In this document: positions 1 through 4,858 of the stretch, piece by piece
Layout of the letters: each line of letters opens with the position of its first letter
Position numbering within the stretch: position 1 is the stretch's first letter
DNA from: Allobosea sp.
GTDB taxonomy: Bacteria > Pseudomonadota > Alphaproteobacteria > Rhizobiales > Beijerinckiaceae
NCBI GenBank assembly: GCA_021732895.1
Contig: JAKFWE010000198.1
Location: 1-5,211, forward strand
DNA length: 5,211 nt
Reading direction: 5' to 3'
The notes under the pieces: model-generated
Database searches by the model: none
What the model was told of the DNA's origin: nothing
The model's input: only the letters and a program-made list of their open reading frames with translations
Program-made: the position numbers and the translations under genes

Positions 1-474
1 GAGATCGCCCACAGGGCCGGCGGCAAGGTTGCGATCACCCTGTCGGATTCCTTCTGCGTCGATCGCTACCGCGACGAGTTTCTGGGCCTCGTACGCAACC
101 GCATGGTCGACATCGTCTTCGCCAACTAGCATGAGTTGAAGAGCCTCTATCAGGCCCCGGCCTTCGAGGATGCGCTGGCGGCGCTGCGGGCGGAAAACAT
201 CCTCGCCGTCGTCACCCGCTCGGAGAAGGGCGCGCTCGCCGTGACGCCGGACGGCATCGTCGAGGAGCCGGTCTTCCCGGTCGAGCGCGTGGTCGACGCC
301 ACCGGCGCGGGCGATCTCTTCGCGGCCGGCTTCCTGTTCGGCCTGACCTCGAACCGCGAGGTCCGCGATTCGCTCAGGCTCGGGGCGCTGGCGGCGGCCG
401 AGATCATCAGCCATGTCGGCGCGCGGCCGGATGTGAGCCTGAAGGTGCTGGCGGGGAATGAAGGGCTGCTGTGA
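1..474 (+). pseudogene. Adenosine kinase-like PfkB-family kinase, C-terminal half, with an in-frame amber stop
   Basis: Reading frame 1 is open from the left edge to the TGA at 472-474, except for one TAG at 127-129. Residues on both sides belong to one PfkB/ribokinase-fold kinase. Before the stop the frame reads ITLSDSFCVDRYRDEFL and VDIVFAN; after it come HELKSLYQ, VVTRSEKGALAV and the PfkB signature DATGAGDLFAAGFL. The DATGAGD motif starts at 295, and its last Asp (313-315) is the expected catalytic base in the anion-hole loop. In relatives the stretch reads FAN-E-xELxxLYQ, so the TAG most simply arose from GAG by one base change. Family members phosphorylate adenosine or related nucleosides/sugars with ATP in the cytosol and are about 330 residues long; 157 codons are visible, the N-terminal half lying outside. 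The frame is otherwise undamaged, so this is a recent nonsense mutation, a sequencing error or, less likely, a read-through codon. Adenosine kinase is the best substrate guess; the PfkB assignment is firm. Confidence 0.85.
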
Positions 475-491
475 GACGCCGCCGCCGCTTT

Positions 492-630
492 CCTTCTCCC
501 GGATGGGAGAAGGTGGCCCGGAGGGCCGGATGAGGGCCTGCCGGGGGAGAATCTGGCGCAACGGCTCCGTCTCGTTTCAATCACCAGCGGCGGTCCCTCA
601 CCCCTGCCCCTCTCACATCCGGGAGAGGGG
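492..630. repeat. Dispersed palindromic intergenic repeat between convergent genes
   Basis: The left arm is a perfect 9-bp hairpin, CCTTCTCCC (492-500) with GGGAGAAGG (505-513), followed by a small GGCCC/GGGCC hairpin (515-527) and GGATGAGGG. The right arm is an 8-bp hairpin, CCCCTCTC (607-614) with GAGAGGGG (623-630). Read on the minus strand, the right arm (CCCCTCTCCCGGATG then TGAGGG) is a diverged copy of the left arm, so the element is two inverted arms around a core at about 538-594. This architecture is typical of short non-coding repeats scattered between genes in Hyphomicrobiales. It starts 17 bases after the kinase stop and ends 15 bases before the end of the oxidase gene, so it may also help end transcription from both sides. 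No T-tract follows either hairpin, so terminator activity is only a possibility. Confidence 0.75.
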
Positions 631-645
631 TTCTTCCAGCGCCCG

Positions 646-1275
646 TCAATACAGCGTCGCCTTGACCCGCTCCGGCAGCGCCTTGTCGTAAGCCTCGCCG
701 TCGAAGGTCTCGACCGTCTGGTTCTTCGCCGTGATGCCGCGGAGGATTTCGCCGGCGCTCGGCACGTCGCCCCTGGCGACATGGGCGGCCGGGTTCCAGA
801 GGTCGGCGCGCACCACGGCGCGCGAACACTGGAAGTAGACCCGCTCGACATGCACGACGATAACGCAGGCCGGCAGCTTCCCGGCCATGTCGAACGACGC
901 GCACAACCCCGGGTCGTCCGACAGCGTCGCGGTTCCGTTGACGCGCAATGTCTCGCCATAGCCGGGGATCAGGAAGAGCATTCCCACTCTCGGGTCGGAC
1001 AGGATATTCTTCAACGAATCCAGACGGTTGTTGCCTCTTCGGTCGGGAATCAGCAGCGTTTTGGCGTCCCGGATGCGGACGAAGCCGGGCTTATCCCCGC
1101 GCGGCGAGCAATCCAGCCCGTCCGGACCGCTGGTCGCGAGCAGCATGAAGGGCGAGGCGGCGATCAACGCGCCGTAGTTCGCGTCGACATGGTCGATCTC
1201 CTTGGCGATGGAGGCGACGACGGGCGGGTTGGGGTAGAGCGCCGAGAGCGCGTCGAGGGAGGTGACGATGCACAT
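646..1275 (-). CDS. Pyridoxamine 5'-phosphate oxidase-family (PPOX class) FMN-dependent protein, DR_2398-like
   Basis: A 209-residue protein with the split-barrel flavin-binding fold of PPOX-class enzymes. Visible marks are the barrel strands around residues 44-69 (LLATSGPDGLDCSPRGDKPGFVRI), then LLIPDRRGNNRLDSLKNIL (74-92), whose Arg/Asn residues are placed to hold the FMN phosphate, then GETLRVNGTA (107-116) and the closing CSRAVVRADLW (150-160). This order matches the 'probable FMN-dependent enzyme, DR_2398 family' subgroup rather than true PdxH, so a vitamin B6 role should not be assumed; the substrate is unknown. It has no signal peptide or membrane segment and should be cytosolic. The ATG at 1275 has AGGGAG ten bases upstream and gives the full family length. 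The gene stands alone, convergent with the kinase and divergent from the small gene at 1538. I saw no convincing -35/-10 pair. Family is confident, reaction unknown. Confidence 0.87.
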   Translation of the reverse strand: MCIVTSLDALSALYPNPPVVASIAKEIDHVDANYGALIAASPFMLLATSGPDGLDCSPRGDKPGFVRIRDAKTLLIPDRRGNNRLDSLKNILSDPRVGMLFLIPGYGETLRVNGTATLSDDPGLCASFDMAGKLPACVIVVHVERVYFQCSRAVVRADLWNPAAHVARGDVPSAGEILRGITAKNQTVETFDGEAYDKALPERVKATLY

Positions 1276-1285
1276 TTAAGTTACG

Positions 1286-1291
1286 CTCCCT
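1286..1291 (-). promoter_or_regulatory. Ribosome binding site of the PPOX-family gene
   Basis: Minus-strand AGGGAG lies ten bases before the ATG at 1273-1275. It supports this start over internal ATG codons. The spacing is slightly long but acceptable. Confidence 0.6.
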
Positions 1292-1347
1292 ACCAGATGT
1301 CGTGGTGTTCTAACTTTGTCCACACTGTCAGTTGACTCAATTCGCGA

Positions 1348-1482
1348 GTCCCGACAGACTCTTAGCTATCGGAGAATCGAAGAGCCGCTCGGAGTTGCAA
1401 TCCGAGCGGCTCGGGTCCGACAGCTTGGTCAACCGGGCAGGTCACCAAGCCGCGATAGTCGGGACAACCGAATCATATTCGG
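1348..1482 (+). promoter_or_regulatory. Candidate structured RNA leader (junction-like fold) upstream of the 61-aa gene
   Basis: Several nested complementary segments fit one compact fold. A closing helix pairs GTCCCGAC (1348-1355) with GTCGGGAC (1458-1465). It continues, after an 11-base one-sided bulge, as TATCG (1367-1371) with CGATA (1453-1457). Inside sit a perfect 12-bp hairpin, GAGCCGCTCGGA (1382-1393) with TCCGAGCGGCTC (1401-1412) and a 7-base loop, and a 7-bp hairpin, GCTTGGT (1423-1429) with ACCAAGC (1444-1450). That makes a three-way junction. A further hairpin follows, CCGAAT (1468-1473) with ATTCGG (1477-1482). GAGTC at 1346-1350 can instead pair with GACTC at 1334-1338 or 1357-1361, which would compete with the closing helix. 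The pairings are visible in the sequence; that this is an RNA element on the plus strand is inferred from the downstream SD hairpin and gene. It matches no riboswitch class I recognise. The 12-bp stem could alternatively act as DNA (an operator) or in a minus-strand transcript. Confidence 0.45.
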
Positions 1483-1506
1483 ACGACGAATCACGCGTCA
1501 AGGCCT

Positions 1507-1531
1507 GTCCTTCTCTGCTGGTCAGAAGGAC
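1507..1531 (+). promoter_or_regulatory. Shine-Dalgarno-sequestering hairpin of the 61-aa gene
   Basis: AGAAGGA (1524-1530) is a strong Shine-Dalgarno sequence seven bases before the ATG at 1538. It lies entirely within the 3' strand of a perfect 8-bp hairpin, GTCCTTCT (1507-1514) with AGAAGGAC (1524-1531), with a 9-base loop. If it forms in the mRNA, this stem hides the whole ribosome binding site, the usual layout of translation-gating leaders such as riboswitches and RNA thermometers. The pairing is directly visible; its regulatory use is inferred. Confidence 0.55.
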
Positions 1532-1537
1532 CAACCC

Positions 1538-1723
1538 ATGTCGCTTTACACCACCACACGCTCCCCCATTGGCACAAAAGCACGCACCGGGGAGAAATGC
1601 CCCGAAAGCGGAGTCTGGAAAGTCGATGGTTATCCGACGACCACCGCTCCCATCGCAAAAGGCAATGTGATGCCTCCCTACGATGGCCGCGCGGTTACTT
1701 GGACACTCGTCCAGTACGCCTGA
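1538..1723 (+). CDS. Small 61-residue protein of unknown function with a GEKCPESGVW motif
   Basis: The start is ATG 1538, chosen for the ideally spaced AGAAGGA upstream; the same frame is open further 5' but shows no other good start. The protein has no signal peptide or membrane segment. Its core is TGEKCPESGVWKVDG (17-31), then TTTAPIAKGNVMPPYDGRAVTWTLV (34-58): one Cys (21), two Trp (27, 55) and a Gly/Pro-rich turn. The pattern 'G-x-x-CPxSGxW ... l-x-x-G-x-x-MPP ... W-x-L' resembles short beta-rich domains I have seen in bacterial hypothetical proteins, some near secretion-system or toxin genes. That recollection is weak and gives no function. Of 61 sense codons, 22 end in A or T, compared with about 6 of the first 40 codons of pnp, so codon use is less GC-biased than its neighbour and is compatible with later acquisition. 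It is convergent with pnp. The SD, the compact domain-like sequence and the dense spacing make it likely a real gene. Confidence 0.68.
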   Translation: MSLYTTTRSPIGTKARTGEKCPESGVWKVDGYPTTTAPIAKGNVMPPYDGRAVTWTLVQYA

Positions 1724-1760
1724 AAAACAAAAACGCCCCGCATCCTGCGATGCGGGGCGT
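1722..1760 (-). terminator. Rho-independent terminator of the rpsO-pnp unit
   Basis: A perfect 12-bp stem pairs ACGCCCCGCATC (1733-1744) with GATGCGGGGCGT (1749-1760) around a CTGC tetraloop. On the minus strand it is followed by TTTTTGTTTTTC (1733-1722), a textbook U-tract. It lies 44 bases past the pnp stop. On the plus strand the stem is preceded by A-runs and not followed by T-runs, so it is mainly a pnp terminator, though the stem could also protect the 3' end of the small plus-strand mRNA. The U-tract runs into the TGA of the convergent gene. Confidence 0.93.
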
Positions 1761-1804
1761 CCTGATTCACGTGAAACGCAAGCGTCTCACACCCGGCTCG
1801 AGCC

Positions 1805-3973
1805 TCACTCGGCCGATTGCTTCTCGCGGCTCTTCTCGGCCTCACGGGCGGCCTTCAGCTTCTCGGTCAAATCCTCGCCGGTCTCCTGGTCGACGACCTT
1901 CATCGAGAGACGGATCTTGCCGCGGTCGTCCTGGCCGAGGAACTTGACCTTGACCTTGTCGCCTTCCTTGACGACGTCTGAGACCTTCTGGACGCGGTTG
2001 GCGGCCAGTTCGGAGATGTGGACGAGGCCGTCCTTGGCCCCGAAGAAGTTCACGAAGGCGCCGAATTCCATGATCTTCACCACGGTGCCGTCATAGATCA
2101 TGCCCGGCTCGGCTTCCGAGACGATCGACTTGATCCATTTGATCGCGGCTTCGATCGACTTGCCGTCGGCGGAGGCGATCTTGATCGTGCCGTCGTCCTC
2201 GATGTTGACCTTCGCGCCGGTCTTCTCGACGATTTCGCGGATGACCTTGCCGCCCGAACCGATGACTTCGCGGATCTTGTCGACCGGGATCTTCATCGTC
2301 TCGATGCGCGGGGCGTATTCGCCGAGTTGGCCGCGCGAGGTCGAGAGCGCCTTGTTCATCTCGCCGAGGATGGTGTCGCGGCCGCCCTTGGCCTGGTCGA
2401 GGGCGACCCTCATGATCTCCTCGGTGATGCCGGCGATCTTGATGTCCATCTGGAGCGAGGTGATGCCATCTGCAGTCCCCGCGACCTTGAAGTCCATGTC
2501 GCCGAGATGGTCCTCGTCGCCGAGGATGTCGGAGAGCACCGCGAAGCGCTCGCCTTCCAGGATCAGACCCATGGCGATGCCAGCGACCGGCGCCTTCAGC
2601 GGCACGCCGGCGTCCATCAGGGCGAGCGAGGTGCCGCAGACGGTGGCCATCGAGGAGGAGCCGTTCGACTCGGTGATCTCCGAGACGACGCGGATCGTGT
2701 AGGGGAACTCGGACTTCGCCGGCAGCATCGGCCTAATCGCGCGCCAGGCGAGCTTGCCATGGCCGATCTCGCGGCGGCCGGGCGAACCCATGCGGCCGGC
2801 CTCGCCCACCGAATAGGGGGGGAAGTTGTAGTGCAGCAGGAAGGTCTCCTTGTAGGTGCCCTCCAGCGAGTCGATGAACTGTTCGTCGTCGCCTGTGCCC
2901 AGCGTGGTCACGACCAGCGCCTGCGTCTCGCCGCGGGTGAACAGCGCCGAGCCATGGGTGCGCGGCAGGATGCCGGCTTCCGAAACGATCTTGCGCACGG
3001 TCTTCAGGTCGCGCCCGTCGATCCGGACGCCGTCGTCGAGGATCATCCAGCGCACGACCTTGGCCTGCGCCTCCTTGAACTGCCCGCCGACCTGCTCCTT
3101 GGTGAAGGTGGTCTTGCCGTCCGGCGTCTCCGAGATCAGCGCGGCGACCTTGGCCTTGGCGGCGTCCAGCGCCTTGTAGCGCTCGGCCTTGGTGCGGATC
3201 TGGTAGGCGGCGCGGATATCCTTGTCGACCAGCTTGAGCACGGCGTCGAGCACGACCGAATTATCGGCCGGAACGTAATCGCGCGGCTCCTTGGCGGCCT
3301 TCTCGGCCAGGCGGATGATCGCGTCGATCACTGGCTGGAAGTGCTTGTGGCCGAACATCACGGCGCCGAGCATGACCTCCTCGGAAAGCTGCTTGGCTTC
3401 CGACTCGACCATCAGCACGGCGTCGGGCGTGCCGGCGACGACGAGGTCGAGCTGCGAGTCCTTGACCTCGTCGACCAGCGGGTTGAGCTTATAGGCGCCG
3501 TCGACATAGCCGACGCGGGCAGCCCCGATCGGGCCCATGAAAGGCACGCCGGACAGGGTCAGCGCAGCCGAGGTCGCGACCATCGCGACGATGTCGGGGT
3601 CGTTCTCGAGGTCATGCTGCAGCACGGTGCAGACGATCTGCGTCTCGTTGCGGTAACCCTCGACGAAGAGCGGCCGGATCGGCCGGTCGATCAGGCGCGA
3701 GACCAGCGTCTCCTTCTCGGTCGGGCGGCCTTCGCGCTTGAAATAGCCGCCGGGAATGCGGCCGGCTGCGAAGGTCTTCTCCTGGTAGTTCACGGTCAGC
3801 GGGAAGAAGTCGATCCCGGCCTTGGGCGTCTTGGCGGAGACGACGGTCGCGAGCACGACGGTCTCGCCATAGGTGGCCAGCACGGCTGCGTCGGCCTGGC
3901 GGGCGATCTTGCCGGTTTCGAGCACGAGCTTGCGCCCGCCCCAGATCAGTTCCTCGGTCTGTACATCGAACAT
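1805..3973 (-). CDS. pnp: Polyribonucleotide nucleotidyltransferase (PNPase)
   Basis: A 722-residue PNPase (family usually 700-720). It degrades RNA 3' to 5' using phosphate and releases nucleoside diphosphates; it works as a cytosolic trimer, in many bacteria within the RNase E degradosome. Domain order is complete. The first RNase PH core spans about residues 10-140, with FFPLTVNYQEKTFAAGRIPGG at 56-76 and RPTEKETLVSRLIDRPIRPLF at 83-103. A helical linker follows (about 215-310). The second RNase PH core spans about 315-535, with THGSALFTRGETQ at 339-351 and SDILGDEDHLGDMDFK at 481-496, where Asp486 and Asp492 match the known catalytic aspartates. The KH domain has its GSGG loop at 572-575, and the S1 domain spans about 624-692. 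The tail is charged. ATG 3973 gives the standard MFDVQTEE start; a further 53 in-frame codons upstream encode Arg-rich sequence unlike the family. No strong SD precedes this ATG (only GAAAGA), so translation may be weak or controlled. It lies 257 bases downstream of rpsO. No key residue is missing. Confidence 0.98.
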   Translation of the reverse strand: MFDVQTEELIWGGRKLVLETGKIARQADAAVLATYGETVVLATVVSAKTPKAGIDFFPLTVNYQEKTFAAGRIPGGYFKREGRPTEKETLVSRLIDRPIRPLFVEGYRNETQIVCTVLQHDLENDPDIVAMVATSAALTLSGVPFMGPIGAARVGYVDGAYKLNPLVDEVKDSQLDLVVAGTPDAVLMVESEAKQLSEEVMLGAVMFGHKHFQPVIDAIIRLAEKAAKEPRDYVPADNSVVLDAVLKLVDKDIRAAYQIRTKAERYKALDAAKAKVAALISETPDGKTTFTKEQVGGQFKEAQAKVVRWMILDDGVRIDGRDLKTVRKIVSEAGILPRTHGSALFTRGETQALVVTTLGTGDDEQFIDSLEGTYKETFLLHYNFPPYSVGEAGRMGSPGRREIGHGKLAWRAIRPMLPAKSEFPYTIRVVSEITESNGSSSMATVCGTSLALMDAGVPLKAPVAGIAMGLILEGERFAVLSDILGDEDHLGDMDFKVAGTADGITSLQMDIKIAGITEEIMRVALDQAKGGRDTILGEMNKALSTSRGQLGEYAPRIETMKIPVDKIREVIGSGGKVIREIVEKTGAKVNIEDDGTIKIASADGKSIEAAIKWIKSIVSEAEPGMIYDGTVVKIMEFGAFVNFFGAKDGLVHISELAANRVQKVSDVVKEGDKVKVKFLGQDDRGKIRLSMKVVDQETGEDLTEKLKAAREAEKSREKQSAE

Positions 3974-4193
3974 GGATTTGTCTTTCGGATCGGATGCGAC
4001 CCGCCTTGCGTGCCTGGCCCATGGGCAAGACGGCGAAGCGCTCGGAATTCGGCTGAAGCAGCGCCCGAGCGCTCGGCGATCCTGCCATGGGCGTCTGGAA
4101 CGCCGGGCGGGTCTTGCGGTCGGCCGCCCCATGCGACCGGCCGCGAGAGAACGGGGCGAGGCGCGTCATTGCGCCGGGAGCCCCGAAGCGAAG
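3974..4193 (-). promoter_or_regulatory. Structured 5' leader of pnp (rpsO-pnp spacer)
   Basis: The spacer carries several stem-loops. A perfect 9-bp stem pairs AGCGCTCGG (4037-4045) with CCGAGCGCT (4065-4073), with an inner GCTG/CAGC hairpin (4052-4062). A 12-position stem pairs GCGGTCGGCCGC (4116-4127) with GCGACCGGCCGC (4133-4144), with one wobble, one mismatch and a 5-base loop. GGCGC (4160-4164) pairs with GCGCC (4171-4175). In E. coli the pnp leader forms a long duplex that RNase III cuts, after which PNPase destroys the leader and represses its own synthesis. A similar loop here is inferred from position and structure only. A pnp-specific promoter may also lie here, but I could not point to its boxes. 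Confidence 0.5.
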
Positions 4194-4221
4194 CCGCCCG
4201 GAGCATGACTGCACCGGGCGG
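4194..4221 (-). terminator. Stem-loop at the 3' end of rpsO (partial terminator or processing site)
   Basis: CCGCCCGG (4194-4201) pairs with CCGGGCGG (4214-4221), with an inner GCA/TGC pairing in the 12-base loop. It begins ten bases after the rpsO stop. On the minus strand it is followed by CTTCGCTTCGGGG, which has scattered Ts but no real U-tract. It therefore looks like an attenuator or an mRNA-stabilising 3' stem rather than a full terminator, as expected where some transcripts continue into pnp. Confidence 0.5.
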
Positions 4222-4230
4222 AAGCGTCGA

Positions 4231-4500
4231 TCAGCGGCGGATGCCGAGCTTCTCGATCAGGCTCTTGTAGCGCGGCTCGCTCTTGCTCTTGAGATAGTCG
4301 AGCAGCGAACGGCGCAGCGAGACCATCTTGAGCAGGCCGCGGCGCGAATGATTGTCCTTGACGTGGGACTTGAAGTGGCCGGTCAGGTTGTTGATGCGCT
4401 CCGTCAGGATCGCGACCTGGACTTCCGGCGAGCCGGTGTCGTTCGGCTTCGTGGCGTGTTCCTTCATGAGCGCTGTCTTGCGCTCGGCAGTGATCGACAT
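4231..4500 (-). CDS. rpsO: 30S ribosomal protein S15
   Basis: An 89-residue protein, exactly the family length. S15 is a primary binder of the 16S rRNA central domain and forms a bridge to the 50S subunit. The S15 signature is intact: DTGSPEVQVAILTERINNLTGHFKSHVKDNHSRRGLL (21-57), with His42, Asp49 and Ser52 at the rRNA-contact positions, then RRSLLDYLKSK (63-73) and the basic end LIEKLGIRR. ATG 4500 is preceded by GAAGGA with a 7-base gap, and the family begins MSIT. It is the first gene of the rpsO-pnp pair in this window. S15 represses its own mRNA in E. coli through a leader structure; a GC-rich hairpin upstream (4601-4625) could be part of this leader, but no resemblance to the E. coli pseudoknot is claimed. 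Confidence 0.98.
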   Translation of the reverse strand: MSITAERKTALMKEHATKPNDTGSPEVQVAILTERINNLTGHFKSHVKDNHSRRGLLKMVSLRRSLLDYLKSKSEPRYKSLIEKLGIRR

Positions 4501-4507
4501 CGTGTGA

Positions 4508-4513
4508 TCCTTC
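4508..4513 (-). promoter_or_regulatory. Ribosome binding site of rpsO
   Basis: Minus-strand GAAGGA lies seven bases before the ATG at 4498-4500. It is a strong, well-placed SD that fixes the rpsO start. Confidence 0.8.
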
Positions 4514-4685
4514 GGTTGGCTGTTGATCTGGCGGGCCGGGCCGGGATGTCGTCCAGCAAGGTCCGAAACGCGCGAAGGCCTTCCATCGCGGAAAGGCTGC
4601 GCAGCCGGCGCCGGGCGCCGGTTGCGGCGGATATACACGAAATCGCGGCGATGGCTAGCGCCGCGCCGACGAAGCTATCGCCGTT
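4514..4685 (-). other. Upstream region of rpsO: leader hairpin and possible promoter
   Basis: This is the gene-free stretch before rpsO. It contains an 11-position hairpin, GCAGCCGGCGC (4601-4611) with GCGCCGGTTGC (4615-4625), with one G-U wobble and a 3-base loop. The minus-strand TATATC (4636-4631) is the only AT-rich -10-like box I can see, but there is no matching -35, so the promoter call is weak. No protein-like reading frame was recognised here. The palindromic repeat at 4686-4833 lies just beyond. Confidence 0.3.
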
Positions 4686-4833
4686 CGTCATTCCGGGGCT
4701 TCGCGCAGCGAAGAGCCCGGAACCCATGAACATCGGTCACCCCGGATGAAGCGACGCCGGTCGGCGCCGATCTGGAGCAGACCCTGCGGTCATGGGTTCC
4801 GGGCTCGACCCTTCGGGTCGCCCCGGAACGACG
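4686..4833. repeat. Large imperfect palindromic intergenic repeat
   Basis: Outer arms CGTCATTCCGGGG (4686-4698) and CCCCGGAACGACG (4821-4833) are complementary at 12 of 13 positions. Inner arms GAGCCCGGAACCCATGA (4713-4729) and TCATGGGTTCCGGGCTC (4790-4806) are a perfect 17-bp inverted repeat. Each side also folds locally: CTTCGC with GCGAAG on the left, CGACCC (4806-4811) with GGGTCG (4815-4820) on the right. A core of about 60 bases lies between the inner arms. This 'CGTCATTCCGGGGC...GAGCCCGGAACCCATGA' pattern is familiar as a high-copy intergenic repeat in Hyphomicrobiales genomes. It starts 25 bases past the stop of the chemotaxis gene, so it may shape that mRNA's 3' end. It encodes no transposase; if mobile, it would depend on an enzyme in trans. 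Confidence 0.82.
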
Positions 4834-4858
4834 GCGCAGCGTGCTCTTGCCGCCCGGC

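Noticed and set aside
1382..1412. The 12-bp hairpin as a Rho-independent terminator.
   Set aside because: No T-tract follows on the plus strand, and only TCTTCGATT follows on the minus strand.
1340..1482. A tRNA or self-cleaving ribozyme in the structured region.
   Set aside because: No anticodon/T-loop pattern (no GTTCRA-type loop in the right place), no CCA end, and no hammerhead core (CTGANGA with GAAA) on either strand.
1316..1537. An N-terminally extended version of the small protein starting at TTG 1316.
   Set aside because: The extension would run through the stem-loops and encodes Arg/Ser-rich low-quality sequence. ATG 1538 has an ideal SD.
1332..1670. Alternative plus-strand frame across the leader and small gene.
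   Set aside because: No good SD, no domain-like sequence, and it overlaps the better supported frame at 1538-1723 in a different phase.
1766..1775. TTCACGTGAA, a perfect 10-bp palindrome.
   Set aside because: It lies between two convergent gene ends, just past the terminator, and not near a promoter. A site this short occurs by chance, so no operator is claimed.
3974..4132. A 53-residue N-terminal extension of PNPase from an upstream in-frame ATG.
   Set aside because: The added residues are Arg-rich, unlike any PNPase N-terminus, and overlap the leader stem-loops. MFDVQTEE at 3973 is the family start.
2018..4270. Long plus-strand open frame of 750 codons opposite pnp.
   Set aside because: It is the antisense shadow of pnp in high-GC DNA. 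Its product is rich in Asp, His, Arg and Gly with no recognisable domain, while the minus strand encodes a complete PNPase.
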